A model generated the notes under the pieces. The model worked only from the letters and a program-made list of their open reading frames with translations. It was not told where the DNA came from and searched no databases. A DNA stretch of 64,000 nt, from NCBI RefSeq assembly GCF_002157835.1, contig NZ_CP020809.1, positions 7,440,001-7,504,000 on the forward strand, given 5' to 3'. Below are positions 17,693 to 28,261 of the stretch, one piece after another; within the stretch, counting starts at the first letter, position 1, and every line of letters starts with the position of its first letter. The stretch is from Mycobacterium dioxanotrophicus (lineage in GTDB: Bacteria > Actinomycetota > Actinomycetes > Mycobacteriales > Mycobacteriaceae). A program made the position numbers and the translations under genes.

Positions 17693-19474
17693 CTAACCGC
17701 CCTGTAGGGGTGGTGCGAACACTTCTTCTTCGGGGGGATCGATGTAGGCCGCCTGAATGACTTCCTTGGCGTCCGGAGACACCATAAACGCCTGGCCAGG
17801 GGGCCTTTTCTTGACCGTGATCTCCCGCGACGGGAAGTCGTTCTTCTCCCCCGAGAGGAACAACGTCGGCGAACCCGCGCCGTACGCGGCACCCACGAAC
17901 TTGTCCATGGTGGCCTTGTGCGCCTGGCTCATCTGACACGTCACCACGAGATGCAGGCCGATGTCGGCAGCTGCAGGCAGCAGCGGCGACAACGGCATCA
18001 TCGGCGACATCATGCCGGAGGCCGCGACGATCATGTGCCAGTCGTCGACCAGCAACACGATGTCCGGGCCGCTCCACCACGACCGCGCCCGTAGCTGTGC
18101 CGTCGTCAGATCCGGTGGCGGCAGGCGCTTCTGCAGGTTCTGCGCGAGCGCCTTGATGGACTCCTCCAGCGACGCGTTGTTGCGGTTGATGGCGCCGGCG
18201 GCCAGCAGATGACTCTGCGGCACCGCGTCCAGCAGGCCGGAGCGGTAGTCGGCCAGCATGAACCGCACCTGCTGCGGGCTGTTGCGGGCGCAGATCGCCC
18301 GCGAAACCGCCTGCGCGATGGTCGTCTTGCCCGACTTGGGCGCGCCGAAGATCAACAGGTGCGGCGTCACGTTCATCTGGTTGTAGGCGACCGTGAGGTC
18401 CGATTCGCGCACGCCGACCGGCACCGTCCAACGGGTCCGGTAATCCGAATCCGGGCCGGGCGGGTTGGGGTCGAGCTGATGCAGGTAGATCCGCTCGGGC
18501 AACACCCGCACCTGGGGCGCCTGCTCGGTGTAGAGCTCGGAGACGTGCTGCACGGCCGCCGAGATCGCCGCGACGATCCCGTCGGCGCTGTGCACACCGT
18601 CGAGCCGCGGCACCCCCATCATCAGGTGGTGTTTCTCCACCGAGACCGCCCGACCGGGCCGGTTGGCGGGGATTTCCCGGGTGATCCGGTCGATCTGCGT
18701 CTCGTTCACGTCACCGAGGCGGAACTCGATCTTGGTGCCGAGGTAGTCGCGGACACGGGATTTGAGTTCGGTCCACCGGGGCGTCGAGATGATGACGTGC
18801 ACACCGAACGCCAGCCCCTGGCCGGCGAGGTCCTGGACCACCGGCTCCAGATCGGGGAATTCGGCGACGAAGGCCGGCCACCCGTCGATGACCAGGAACA
18901 CATCGCCGAACGGGTCCTGGTAGGCGGCATGCTCGGGGTCCTGCCGCATCTCGCGGTACGCCGCGATCGAGCCGACCCGGTACTGCTTGAACATCTGCTC
19001 GCGCGCTCGCAGCACCGCCTTGACCTCGGCGACGACGCGATTGACCCGGTCCGGTTCGGCGCGGGTCGCCACACCGCCCACGTGCGGCAGGTCTTCGAGG
19101 TACATCAGACCGCCACCGCCGAGGTCGATGCAGTAGAACTGCACCTGCCGCGGCGAATGAGTGGCACCGGCCGAGAGCATCAGTGTCTGCAGGAACGTGG
19201 ACTTGCCGGTCTGCGGCGCACCGCCGATCGCGATGTTGCCGCCGGCCGCCGAGACGTCGACGCCCCACACCTCCTGCCGGTGCCGGCGCGGCTCGTCCAT
19301 GATGCCCAGCGCGAAGCGCAGCGGCTGGCGCTGGTAGTCGCGTTCGATCAACTCGTTGACCGGTGTCGGGTCGGCCAGCGGCGGCAGCCACATCTTGTAG
19401 GCGCGCGCCTCGCCGGTGGCCAGCTGCCCGAGGACCACCTCGCGCAACGCCTTGGGTTCGGCCTCTGTACTCAT
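17693..19474 (-). CDS. eccCb1: EccCb1, ESX-1 FtsK/SpoIIIE ATPase, second half
   Basis: The product is 593 aa (591 in M. tuberculosis). I chose the ATG at 19474 (MSTEAEPK), since the longer open frame covers only a repeat. It holds two FtsK-type ATPase domains with Walker A motifs [10 protein letters not shown] near residue 90 and [10 protein letters not shown] near residue 380. The second domain's pocket binds the EsxB C-terminus. EccC in ESX-1 is split into Ca and Cb, as here. A 67-base gap separates it from eccCa1 and contains a repeated element. Confidence 0.93.
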   Translation of the reverse strand: MSTEAEPKALREVVLGQLATGEARAYKMWLPPLADPTPVNELIERDYQRQPLRFALGIMDEPRRHRQEVWGVDVSAAGGNIAIGGAPQTGKSTFLQTLMLSAGATHSPRQVQFYCIDLGGGGLMYLEDLPHVGGVATRAEPDRVNRVVAEVKAVLRAREQMFKQYRVGSIAAYREMRQDPEHAAYQDPFGDVFLVIDGWPAFVAEFPDLEPVVQDLAGQGLAFGVHVIISTPRWTELKSRVRDYLGTKIEFRLGDVNETQIDRITREIPANRPGRAVSVEKHHLMMGVPRLDGVHSADGIVAAISAAVQHVSELYTEQAPQVRVLPERIYLHQLDPNPPGPDSDYRTRWTVPVGVRESDLTVAYNQMNVTPHLLIFGAPKSGKTTIAQAVSRAICARNSPQQVRFMLADYRSGLLDAVPQSHLLAAGAINRNNASLEESIKALAQNLQKRLPPPDLTTAQLRARSWWSGPDIVLLVDDWHMIVAASGMMSPMMPLSPLLPAAADIGLHLVVTCQMSQAHKATMDKFVGAAYGAGSPTLFLSGEKNDFPSREITVKKRPPGQAFMVSPDAKEVIQAAYIDPPEEEVFAPPLQGG

Positions 19475-19504
19475 CCGCGATCCACCCCCGTCTCGTCGCT
19501 GGGA

Positions 19505-19536
19505 CTCATGCGCGATCCGCCTCCGGCTACTCGCTG
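19505..19536 (-). repeat. 32-bp dispersed repeat, copy A, upstream of eccCb1
   Basis: This 32-base segment matches the segment at 37290-37321 at 31 of 32 positions. A diverged, roughly 32-base version lies directly beside it at about 19471-19503 and includes the eccCb1 start codon. The core GATCCGCCTCCGGCT is easy to spot. Such elements may be small mobile or structural repeats that supply start-proximal sequence. Confidence 0.6.
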
Positions 19537-19541
19537 CGCGC

Positions 19542-21779
19542 TCATCGCGTCGCTCCCGCCGCATCCAGGATCGGTGCCGTCGTGAACTGACGGATCCGAA
19601 TCGCGGTCTGCCGCTTGGCACGCGGCTTGTCCTCGTCGCCGCTGTCCTTGCCGGCGGGTACGTAGTTGGCGCCGGTGTAGAGGCTGCGGAACTTCACCGG
19701 GTCCTCCATGCCGACGCGCAGGAAGCCGACACCGCTCTCCTTGTTGGTGATGAACTGCGCCTCGGGAGTGCCGATCACCGCTTTGGACTCCGCAGAGCTG
19801 GTGGTACGCAACGCGATTCGATAGGTCAGGTTCGGTTCGAGCTTGTCGATCCGGACCCCGCCGGTGTTCAGCGACTGCGTCGCCAACAGCAAGTGCACGC
19901 GCAACGACCGGCCGACGCGGCAGATCCGGTCGAACAGCGCGATGAAGTCGGGGTGGTTCTGCAGCAGCTCGGCGAACTCGTCGACCACCACGAACAGCGT
20001 CGGCAACGGCGCGAGGTCGGCGCCGCGCTCGCGGTGCTTCTCGTATTCGGCGACACCGGAGAGCGCACCGGCCGCACCCACCTGGATGCCGGCCTGCCGC
20101 AGGATCGACTGGCGCCTGTCGAGCTCGCCGGTGAGCACCTCGCCCATCCGGCTGACCAGCTCGGCTTCCTCTTCCATGTTGGTGACGACCGCCGCGGTGT
20201 GCGGCAGCTTCTCCATGCCGAGGAAGGTCGAACCACCCTTGAAATCTGTCAGCAGGAGGTTCACCTGGTCCGGATGGTGGGTGGCCACCAACGACAGGAT
20301 CAGCGTGCGCAGGAACTCCGACTTACCCGAGCCGGTGGTCCCGATCAGCATGCCGTGCGGGCCTGCGCCGAACTCGGCGCCTTCCTTGATGTCGAGGCTC
20401 ATGATCTCGCCGGACTTCAATTCATGGCCGAACGGGATCTTGAGCCGGTCGCGGTCGGTGTCGCTGAACATCCGCCAGCGGGCCGGGGTGACCTCTTCCA
20501 CCGACTGGGCGCCCACCAGGTGGTGCCACTCGTTGGAGACCTTCTTCTGCACCCGGACGTTCTTGTCGATGATCGTTCCGGTGATCGACCAGCCCGCCAG
20601 CTTGCGCGCAATCCGGTTGGCCTGCGTTGGGGTCATCCGGTCGGTGCTGCGGACCACCTCGCGGTAGATCTGATTGGGCAGCTTGTCCTCGGTCATGCCG
20701 TCCGGTGAAACCCGCAGCCGGTACGCCGAACCGCGATGGTTGCCCAGGGTCAGCACCGTGACGCCGGCCCGCCCGTCCACCGGGAAGCCGGCCTTGCCAC
20801 CGGTGAGGTCGACGACGATGACGTACGGGCCGCCCGGCGCCGCGTCGGGAGTGTGCGGCCCACGCGCCGTCAGATCGGCCAGCCCGTCGGGCCGGGTGAA
20901 CACCATCCGGGTGGAACCCGCTGCATCGGTGTCGGTCTGGTGCTGCACATGCGGCAACCACTTGAGCCAGGACCATTTCGGATCCTCGGGATCGTCGGTG
21001 AGCACGCGGATCTGCAGCAGGTCCGGCGGATGGAACACCGCCAGGTGGCAGATCATCGCGGTCAGCAGCTCGGCCGCGCCTGCCTCGTCACCACCGACGG
21101 CGATGGTCGGAAAAGCGCGCAGCTGAACGAGTTTGGGGCAATCGTGTACCAGACCGTGGGTGCGCAGGAACTTGGTCACCCACATGTGGCTGACGGGTTC
21201 CAGATGCGGCGCCGGAGCGGCCTGCCCGCCCGACATCTCGCCGCTGGTGTTCGGCTTGAGCAACCGGTCGACCGCGACCTCGGCACCGATGCCCACCCGG
21301 GCGGCGGTGAAGAAGTCGGGGTTGCCGTTGGTCTGCCGCGACCACTGCCTGCTGGTGCCGATGATCGACAACAGGTCTTGCGGATGCGGGGCGTGGTAGC
21401 TGAAGAACGCCACCTGAGCCGACGCCGACGACGTCACGCGGGTACGCAGGCCGGCCAGGTACCGCAGGTACTCCTTGCGGTCGGCGTTGACCTCGGGAAC
21501 CTTCTTGCCGCCCGATCCGCCGCCGGCCATCATGCCGAACGCGCCCATGATCATCATCAGCGGCATCATCAGCATGTACGGCGACAGCTGCCGGAAGCCG
21601 GTGAAGGCCATGATCGCGATCATGCCGATCATGCAGCCGCCCATCACCCAGGGCATCGCCTTCTGGAAACCCGAAGGCGGGATCTCGATGCCGAGATCGT
21701 CGGGGGGAGCGACGTTGATCTCGCCCGGCGTCAGACGCGGACCACGCTTGATGGTCGGAGTGAATTTCCGTGTCGTCAT
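19542..21779 (-). CDS. eccCa1: EccCa1, ESX-1 membrane-bound FtsK/SpoIIIE ATPase, first half
   Basis: The product is 745 aa (747 in M. tuberculosis). Two TM helices lie at about residues 40-85, followed by the linker domain and one FtsK-type ATPase domain with Walker A GTTGSGKS near residue 477 and Walker B LFVVVDEF. The active ATPase provides energy for ESX-1 export together with EccCb1. The start overlaps the eccB1 stop by ATGA. Confidence 0.94.
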   Translation of the reverse strand: MTTRKFTPTIKRGPRLTPGEINVAPPDDLGIEIPPSGFQKAMPWVMGGCMIGMIAIMAFTGFRQLSPYMLMMPLMMIMGAFGMMAGGGSGGKKVPEVNADRKEYLRYLAGLRTRVTSSASAQVAFFSYHAPHPQDLLSIIGTSRQWSRQTNGNPDFFTAARVGIGAEVAVDRLLKPNTSGEMSGGQAAPAPHLEPVSHMWVTKFLRTHGLVHDCPKLVQLRAFPTIAVGGDEAGAAELLTAMICHLAVFHPPDLLQIRVLTDDPEDPKWSWLKWLPHVQHQTDTDAAGSTRMVFTRPDGLADLTARGPHTPDAAPGGPYVIVVDLTGGKAGFPVDGRAGVTVLTLGNHRGSAYRLRVSPDGMTEDKLPNQIYREVVRSTDRMTPTQANRIARKLAGWSITGTIIDKNVRVQKKVSNEWHHLVGAQSVEEVTPARWRMFSDTDRDRLKIPFGHELKSGEIMSLDIKEGAEFGAGPHGMLIGTTGSGKSEFLRTLILSLVATHHPDQVNLLLTDFKGGSTFLGMEKLPHTAAVVTNMEEEAELVSRMGEVLTGELDRRQSILRQAGIQVGAAGALSGVAEYEKHRERGADLAPLPTLFVVVDEFAELLQNHPDFIALFDRICRVGRSLRVHLLLATQSLNTGGVRIDKLEPNLTYRIALRTTSSAESKAVIGTPEAQFITNKESGVGFLRVGMEDPVKFRSLYTGANYVPAGKDSGDEDKPRAKRQTAIRIRQFTTAPILDAAGATR

Positions 21780-23218
21780 GAGCCTGTCTTGTCCTCCACC
21801 TTGCGCGGCTGGGGATCCGCGGGCAGCGTGTCGTGCTCCAACAGGGCCGCATCCTTCGACAGCACCGGCCCCTCCACGAGCAGGCTCACCACCGGCCAGG
21901 GCGCATTGACCGGAGCTCCCAGGCCGAGGTTCTTGGCGGCATCGGCGTTGGCCACCCCGTACCGAACTCCCTGAGGATCGATGTAGAACAGGCCCTCACC
22001 GACTTTCGGATCGGGCGACTGCAGCCGCACGAACTGCCCACCGTCGATGTACACCGTGGCGTCACCTTCGATCTGCTTGACGCCGGTACCCATCGCCGCG
22101 GACGAGATGGGCAGATGCCGCCCCGCGATCACCGTGGTCTTGGCGGACTGATCACCCGGCTCGCGCTGCCAGGCCCAGCACAGCACCGGGTCTTCCTGAC
22201 GGAGCAGGATGGTCATCGGCTTGGCCGGCAGCGGCGAAACGTACACCTGCTCAGGGATTTTCGCGACGACGCTGGACTCGACCGTCGGCGGCGTGAGCAA
22301 ACCATAGGAGTTGGTCGCACGCAACGCCGCAGCGGTCGTCTCGTTGACACGCGCCACTCCGTCGGTCAGCACCACGTACTGCTGATTACCGGATTCCGTT
22401 GCGGTCTGGAACACCGACCCGATCACCAGATTCGCCGGCAGCCCAACGGTATTCGGTGCGCCGGCGGCGACGATCTGCGGCAGCTGCCACGGCCCCATGT
22501 TGGGCAGCGCGTTGAACAGGCCCTCGGAGATCGGCGTGGCCTTGGCGGTGACCGGGATACCGACCGCGGAGGTCACCGCGCGGTCGGCCAGATCGATGGC
22601 GTGCCTGCCGACGTCGTTGACCAGCCAGTTGCCGCCCTTGAACGTCACCAGCATGCCCTGGCTCGGGTTCAGCGGCCCGACGGACATGTCCGTCACCAGC
22701 GACCGAATGAGGACCGACGTTTCCACTTCCGGCGCAGCGCTGTCCGGCTTGGTCACGGTGTCGCACAACGACCAGGTGGATGCCGGAACACCCGTCGGGG
22801 TGGCGTACGGCGCGCCCGGGATACCGATCGGCTGGCCCTTCGGCATGCGGTTCAGTTCCTCGGACTTGACGACGGTGGGTGCGTCGCCGTGCCCCAGCGC
22901 CAATCGCGCCGAGGTGAGGTTGTACACGGGCCGCAGCAGATCCGAGCCGGGCAGCATCACATAGAGCTGGTTGGTGGTGCGATCCACCACCAGGGTGTCA
23001 CTCCCGCGCTTGCCGAGCGGCTTGAAGTAGGCCAGTGCTACCGCGCCCAGGCACACCATCACGGCGACGACGATGCCCGTCGACACCGCGCGGCTGTAGA
23101 ACTGCAGCGGGTCGTCGAACATCCGGGTATCCCGGCGCACGATCGCGTGCTCGACCCGGCGCAGCAGGAACCGCCAGCCGCTGACCTGGATCTTTGTTGT
23201 GAGTCGGAACCCTGCCAT
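21776..23218 (-). CDS. eccB1: EccB1, ESX-1 periplasmic core component
   Basis: The product is 480 aa and matches the EccB family throughout. A short cytoplasmic N-terminus with [19 protein letters not shown] is followed by one TM helix at about residues 44-66 and a large periplasmic domain of R1-R4 repeats around a central C domain. EccB proteins form the periplasmic scaffold that contacts MycP. It starts 13 bases after the eccA1 stop and is coupled to eccCa1. Confidence 0.94.
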   Translation of the reverse strand: MAGFRLTTKIQVSGWRFLLRRVEHAIVRRDTRMFDDPLQFYSRAVSTGIVVAVMVCLGAVALAYFKPLGKRGSDTLVVDRTTNQLYVMLPGSDLLRPVYNLTSARLALGHGDAPTVVKSEELNRMPKGQPIGIPGAPYATPTGVPASTWSLCDTVTKPDSAAPEVETSVLIRSLVTDMSVGPLNPSQGMLVTFKGGNWLVNDVGRHAIDLADRAVTSAVGIPVTAKATPISEGLFNALPNMGPWQLPQIVAAGAPNTVGLPANLVIGSVFQTATESGNQQYVVLTDGVARVNETTAAALRATNSYGLLTPPTVESSVVAKIPEQVYVSPLPAKPMTILLRQEDPVLCWAWQREPGDQSAKTTVIAGRHLPISSAAMGTGVKQIEGDATVYIDGGQFVRLQSPDPKVGEGLFYIDPQGVRYGVANADAAKNLGLGAPVNAPWPVVSLLVEGPVLSKDAALLEHDTLPADPQPRKVEDKTGS

Positions 23219-23231
23219 CGCCCGTTCTCGC

Positions 23232-24958
23232 CTACTCGCCGATGTTCAGTCGGCTGTGCACCGACGCGATCGCCGATGCCATGTCTTCGCCGTTGATCTC
23301 GCTGAGCTGATCCACCCCGAGGCTGTCGAGGTCGAGCGTGCGGGCCAGCCGCATATCGCGGTTCTGCTCGCCGGCCTCGACCAGCTGGCGCGCGTACCGA
23401 CCGTTGCCCGCGATGTCCAAGGCCGGCTTACCGTTGAGCCGGCGCTGGCTGAGCAGCGAAGCCGCCTCGTACACCCGCTTGGCAGCGGTGTCGTCGAGCT
23501 GTGAATCATTGGCTTTGGCAATGACTTTCGAAATCTCGACGATGTCTTCGGGTGCGTAAGAATCGAATTCGATGCGCGTCGCGAACCGTGAGCGCAGACC
23601 GTCGTTGGCCTCCAGGAGCCGGTCGATGTCATTGCTGTAGCCGGCGATGATGACCACCAGTCGGTCGCGGTCGTTCTCCATGCGGGCCAGCAGCGTGTCC
23701 AGCGCCTCGGTGCCGAACGGGTCGGCCCGCCCGTCGCGTTCCTGCACCAGGGTGTACGCCTCGTCGATGAACAGCACCCCGCCGAGCGCCCGGTCGATGG
23801 TCTTGGCCGTCTTGACCGCCGACTGGCCCTCGTACTCGGCGACGAAATCCTTACGCGACGTCTCGATCAGCTTCGGCTCGGCGATCACCCCCGAGACCGG
23901 CCAGGATATTGGCCACCACGCGCGCGATGGTCGTCTTGCCGGTACCCGGAGGGCCGGCGAAGATCATGTGCTTGGAGGCCTGGGCGACCTTCATGCCCCC
24001 GCGCCGCACGGATCCTGGCCATCTGGGTGGCGGCCCGGTAGGCCTCGATCTGTTCCTTGACCCGGCTCAGCCCGATCTGCCGGTCGAGTTCGGCCTGCGC
24101 CTCGGCGAGCAGTTTCTCCCGGCCGGAGGTGTCGGCCACAACGCTGTTCGGATCCCAGGGGTCCTTACGCGACGAAATCGCCTCTGCCGTGGTGGTTTTC
24201 AGCCGATAAGTCGGATCATTAAGGGCAGCAGTGACTTTCGGCTCCGGGAAGTTGGCCTGCAGCCACTCCAACAGAACCCGGGCCGATTCCTCGTTGCCCT
24301 CGTTGCGGCGCGCCATCGCCAGGTACCAGGCGATGGCGGGGCCGCACGCGTCGCCGACCGGGGTGTCGTGCGCCTCGGTGAGCCTGCGGTCGGCCTCGGT
24401 GAACAACCCGAGGTTGGCAGCCGCGACGCCGTGCGCGACGCCCGCCGCCGCGGCGAGGAACTTGTCCGGCCACCCGCTGGCACCGCGGACCTCGTCGATG
24501 ACGTCGGTCCAGCGCTGCGCGGCGCCGTAGATGACGGCCTTGACCCACGCGACCAGGTATTCCGAGCCCGCGGCCGGGGCACTCTCGAGCGCCTCCATGG
24601 CGTCGGCGTAGTTGCCCTGGGCGGCCTCCTGCACCGCGAAGCCCATGGTGATGGCCAACGGCGAGTTGATGGGGTAGCTGATGTCCCTGCTGAACATGCC
24701 GCCGATCGGAATCCGCGCGCCCAGGCTGTTCATCGAGATCTCGGCGGCACCGGCGAGTTGTCCGAAGTTGGACCGCGAATACCACGCCCGGAACAGGGTC
24801 ACGCGGTCGATGTCACCACACCGGATGCGCCCGACCCAGGCGTCGCACGCCGATTCGTCGTAGTTGGTCATCTCGGTGAACACCTCGAGGGCACGGGCCG
24901 GGGAACTGGCCAGCATGCCCACGGCGCTCCCGAACATGCCTGCGAGATGGTCAGCCAT
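23232..24958 (-). pseudogene. eccA1: eccA1, ESX-1 cytosolic AAA+ ATPase, two frameshifts
   Basis: The ATG at 24958 opens a TPR-like N-terminal domain that reads cleanly to about residue 317. Near 24003 the frame is lost at a run of five G where four are expected. The next stretch, which holds the Walker A GPPGTGKT, reads only in the second frame. Near 23888 a second run of five G again needs one fewer, after which the CbxX/CfqX AAA+ domain (Walker B VLFIDEAY) continues to 23232. Removing both extra G bases gives about 574 aa, the normal EccA1 size. All three segments are fully conserved, so recent mutation or sequencing error is likely. The start overlaps the espH stop by eight bases. Confidence 0.8.
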
Positions 24959-25487
24959 TTTCTCCTCCGTAGCGGGTTGCGAAGATCTGGGCCCGGGCCG
25001 CGTCGGACTGTTCGGGCGTCGGCAGGTTGAGATCACGGGTCAGGAAGTCGCGGGTCGCGAAATCGTCGTGCCCCTGTTCTCGCATCCCTTCGAGCATGAA
25101 CGAGTACTGGGCCGAGCGAGCGTCCTGCGTCGCCAGTTCGGCGATCACGAGAATCTCGTCGATGAGGTCGGATTCGGTCATGTTGACGGCCTTGGGCGAC
25201 AAGTCGATCTGCTGCACGCGGCCATCCATGTACGCGGTGACCGTCACCGTCCCGGGCGGGTTGGTGACGCTGAAGATCGGCACGTCGGGTTCGTCGGTCT
25301 CGACGTCGAGGACATCGAGAGCGGTGAACTCGGTCTCGACGTCGTCGGACCCCGATGGGGCGCCGACCTGCACGTCGAGGTCGGCATCGTCGTCGGGTTG
25401 CTGGTCCGGGTACGCGAAATCGATCGCCGAAAGGATGTCCTGATCGTCGTCTTCGTAATCCCGGTCGTATGGCGGAGACTCACCCAC
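24951..25487 (-). CDS. espH: EspH, ESX-1 associated acidic protein
   Basis: The product is 178 aa, very acidic at the N-terminus. The core aligns with M. tuberculosis EspH through FSVTNPPGTVTV, a DGRVQQIDL-type strand and the near-terminal LNLPTPEQ and IFATRYG. EspH was shown in M. marinum to be needed for EspE and EspF secretion, whose genes lie just upstream. The GTG at 25487 lies 14 bases after the espG1 stop. It is cytosolic, with no signal or TM. Confidence 0.85.
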   Translation of the reverse strand: MGESPPYDRDYEDDDQDILSAIDFAYPDQQPDDDADLDVQVGAPSGSDDVETEFTALDVLDVETDEPDVPIFSVTNPPGTVTVTAYMDGRVQQIDLSPKAVNMTESDLIDEILVIAELATQDARSAQYSFMLEGMREQGHDDFATRDFLTRDLNLPTPEQSDAARAQIFATRYGGENG

Positions 25488-25501
25488 CGTGGCGGCCTTT
25501 C

Positions 25502-26350
25502 TCAGTGAAGATAGGAACTGTCCGAATCGGTCTTGTCGAACCAGCCACCAGAGGGCAGGAACTCCATCAGCCCGTCGAGGGCACGCTGCAGGTTGTCCTG
25601 CGTCCCGGACAGGAAACTGCCGTACAGCTCGCCGTTGACCTTGCGCGGGATCGAGACGATCCGCCCCGGTGCAGAGTCCAAAACCCCTGCGGCGACATCG
25701 GATTGGGCAGTCGTCCCGCCGGGGAGGCGTTCACTGCCGACGATCTCGACCCAGCTCTCGGGCTCGGAGATGATGCTCGCGTAAGCACGGGCCGAGTTGG
25801 GCGGGATGCCGTAACCGATGAGGTCGTCGGCGGTGCGGCATTGCGCGAGTTGGTCGGCGACGCCGGTGAGCGGTTCGACGTTGGCAGGGTTACCGGTGCC
25901 GAGCACCGTCATCACCATGCCGGCCATCCCGACCTGTGGTGCCACCCGCTGCAACACCAGCATCTCGTTGTCCCGCGCGCATACGACATGTCGAGCCCCC
26001 TTACGACACACCACGAACCGGATCATCTTCCCACCGAGGTTGCGGCGCCACCAGCGCCCCTCCAGGGTGCGATCCGCTCTGCTCAGAGTGTCGAGCATGG
26101 CAGCGACTTCAGGGTGGGGGTTACCGAAAACGTCCAATACACCCTGCGCGGTCAGGTCCCGTTCGACCTGCTCCCAGACGATCTGGCGCAGGTCCACCTG
26201 CGGGATGTTCAGCCGGATACCGAGGGACGGCGGGAAATCCGTCAGTCCCAGTTTGTCGGCGATCACCAGCATGCCGTCGATGGTCACCTCGGCGCCGACG
26301 ACGTCGTCGTAATGCGGCGCGCCGGGATCAGCCCCGTGCACGGACGTCAT
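25502..26350 (-). CDS. espG1: EspG1, PE/PPE-specific chaperone of ESX-1
   Basis: The product is 282 aa (283 in M. tuberculosis). It has the ESX-specific EspG fold with the early TIDGMLVIADKLGL-type segment and a long mixed alpha/beta core. EspG1 binds the PPE68 helical tip and keeps the PE35/PPE68 pair soluble before export; both are encoded downstream. The start overlaps the espF stop by ATGA. Confidence 0.9.
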   Translation of the reverse strand: MTSVHGADPGAPHYDDVVGAEVTIDGMLVIADKLGLTDFPPSLGIRLNIPQVDLRQIVWEQVERDLTAQGVLDVFGNPHPEVAAMLDTLSRADRTLEGRWWRRNLGGKMIRFVVCRKGARHVVCARDNEMLVLQRVAPQVGMAGMVMTVLGTGNPANVEPLTGVADQLAQCRTADDLIGYGIPPNSARAYASIISEPESWVEIVGSERLPGGTTAQSDVAAGVLDSAPGRIVSIPRKVNGELYGSFLSGTQDNLQRALDGLMEFLPSGGWFDKTDSDSSYLH

Positions 26351-26688
26351 CGGGTTTGCTCCGCCAGCTGTCCGAAGCTGTCGGTGTGCGTTTTCAGGGC
26401 CTCGGCCCGGTCTTCATCGGTGTGGTCGTAACGCCGCGCGGCGGCAGTCAGCTTTTCACTCAGGCCCTCGGACTGCGTCGCCATGCTGAGGCCCGCGGCA
26501 CGGCGAGCTTTCTGTGCAGCCTCGACCGCACCGGCCGTCGACCATGAAATCGGCCCATGTGTCCAGCGCAGCGAGCTGTCGACGCCGGTCACGGCCTGCG
26601 ACGCCGTGGCCAATTCGCCGGCGGCGTGACCTTGCCTTTTGGACAGTTCGCGTAAATGTTCGGTAGCGACGCGCAAATCCTCCGACAT
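26347..26688 (-). CDS. espF: EspF, EspC-family ESX-1 substrate
   Basis: The 113-aa product (103 in M. tuberculosis) is an EspC/EspF family helical hairpin. A tryptophan-containing turn (RWTHGPISW) is followed by the export signal YxxxD in RYDHTDED near residue 87. It lies 29 bases after espE and is coupled to espG1. EspE and EspF are exported as a pair, with EspF supplying the C-terminal signal. Confidence 0.85.
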   Translation of the reverse strand: MSEDLRVATEHLRELSKRQGHAAGELATASQAVTGVDSSLRWTHGPISWSTAGAVEAAQKARRAAGLSMATQSEGLSEKLTAAARRYDHTDEDRAEALKTHTDSFGQLAEQTR

Positions 26689-26717
26689 GTTTTCCCCTCG
26701 ATCCCTTTCCTAGATTC

Positions 26718-28121
26718 TTACGTCCCCGTCACGGACGTAGATCCAGGAGTAGCGTCATCCAATCTAACCGCAGCCGGAACACTTAGCTGAGCCTGCTTCA
26801 AATCCACTTCCGCCCGGGCCGGTGCACGGAAGGCACCGCCGCTGAATTCGCCTGACCCAAGGTCCGGCGGCAGCGTCTTGGCGGCGCCTTTGTCCGTCGG
26901 GCCCGCGCCGGTGACGGCGGCGCCGGCGTCGGGTGTGCCGGGATTCCCGCCCGGTGCACCCTTTTCCGCCGCGGGGAAGACAGCCTTGCTGCGGTCCTTC
27001 GCATCCTTCGCGGACTTGTCGTCCTTCTCGTCCTCACCGGACTTCTCGTCCTTGCCGTCACCGGCCGGGTCGACCTTCTCGGCCTGGTCGTCCAGGGTCG
27101 CCGAATGAGGCTGCGCCTGCCCGACCCCTTGCGTGACGCCCTGGACGGTTTGCGTGGCGGCCTGCACCGCCGCCTGCAGGGCCTGCGACGCGGCCTGGGT
27201 GATGCCGCCGAGGATGCCGCCGAGCGGACCGAGGATCGAGCCGACCACGGTGCCCGCCATCACGGCCGCCATGTCCCCACCGCCCGCGCCCGCAGGGGCC
27301 GGCCGGGACGCAGACGTGGGTGTCGCGGAGACCGCGGGGGCCGGGGCGGCGGATTCGTCACGCCCCGGCGCTGCCGGGCTCGGTGTGCTGTCTTCGGTGT
27401 CGCGGTCGTCGCCGCCGGGCCTGGTGTCGCGCGCGATATCCGCATATTTGGCGACGGCGCCGTGCAGTTCGGCGGCGTTGGCGTCGACGTTTTGCTGCAT
27501 GGCGAGCAGCTGGTCGGTCGAGACGCCAAGCGCACGCGCCACCATGGCGATCTCCGTTGCGGTCTGCGAAGCCTTGCCGACATACGGAATGTTGCCGATG
27601 GCCGTGGTGACCTGACTCATGTCGGCCAGCCAGTCCGATTGCCCGTCGAGGTTTTCGCGGGTGGTGGAGATCTGCTCCGATTCGCGCGCCAGCACGGTCG
27701 CGACGGTGTGATCGGCCTCGATCATCGCGGAGGTGCGGCTGAGCTGCTCGTTGTTGCGGGCGGCGTAGGCGCTCGATCCGCTGCTGTGCCATGAGTCGTC
27801 GGGAAACGCCGACTTCAGCGTGTCACCCGCCTTGCCGAGCTGCGCGGCCGCCGCACCGAACGTGCTGCCGTCGTCCGGCATGCCGGTACCGGTCGTGGTC
27901 TTCATGCCTTCGATGACGTTGCGCCCGGCATCGAGGATGCCCTCGCCGGGTTCACGACCCTCAGTCAGTTCCTTGCCGGTTTTGGCGATATCGCCCGTCA
28001 CGCCCATACCCAGATTACCCCTCGACGCGACAGACGTTACCAGCGCGAGGTGGCCCGTCTGAGCACCAAATTTCTGCCCAAATCCGTTGCCCTTCGGCCA
28101 TTTAACCTGCGGATATGACAT
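26718..28121 (-). CDS. espE: EspE-like ESX-1 secreted protein
   Basis: I chose the ATG at 28121 (MSYPQVKWP), giving 467 aa; the open frame further upstream is only the antisense of the divergent ATPase gene. The EspA/EspE-type helical domain spans about residues 60-220, with a W-H-S-S-G turn near residue 114 (DDSWHSSG) and a hydrophobic amphipathic part. Residues after 230 are Pro/Ala-rich, then a Gly/Ala-hydrophobic patch, then a Lys/Asp/Glu-rich linker. It begins the main minus-strand ESX-1 operon and is divergent from the MinD-like gene with 140 bases between. M. tuberculosis EspE is 402 aa. Confidence 0.8.
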   Translation of the reverse strand: MSYPQVKWPKGNGFGQKFGAQTGHLALVTSVASRGNLGMGVTGDIAKTGKELTEGREPGEGILDAGRNVIEGMKTTTGTGMPDDGSTFGAAAAQLGKAGDTLKSAFPDDSWHSSGSSAYAARNNEQLSRTSAMIEADHTVATVLARESEQISTTRENLDGQSDWLADMSQVTTAIGNIPYVGKASQTATEIAMVARALGVSTDQLLAMQQNVDANAAELHGAVAKYADIARDTRPGGDDRDTEDSTPSPAAPGRDESAAPAPAVSATPTSASRPAPAGAGGGDMAAVMAGTVVGSILGPLGGILGGITQAASQALQAAVQAATQTVQGVTQGVGQAQPHSATLDDQAEKVDPAGDGKDEKSGEDEKDDKSAKDAKDRSKAVFPAAEKGAPGGNPGTPDAGAAVTGAGPTDKGAAKTLPPDLGSGEFSGGAFRAPARAEVDLKQAQLSVPAAVRLDDATPGSTSVTGT

Positions 28122-28261
28122 TGAGGTCAGAGCCGTCGGCAGATGAGCTGCCGACGCCTGGTACCCGGTGCTGCCACCGGCGGCTGCGGTGAGGCGGTGG
28201 CGTAGTCGATACTGAGGGCGGTCGAGATAGCCGTCGCGTGACAACCCGAGGAGATTCAGTC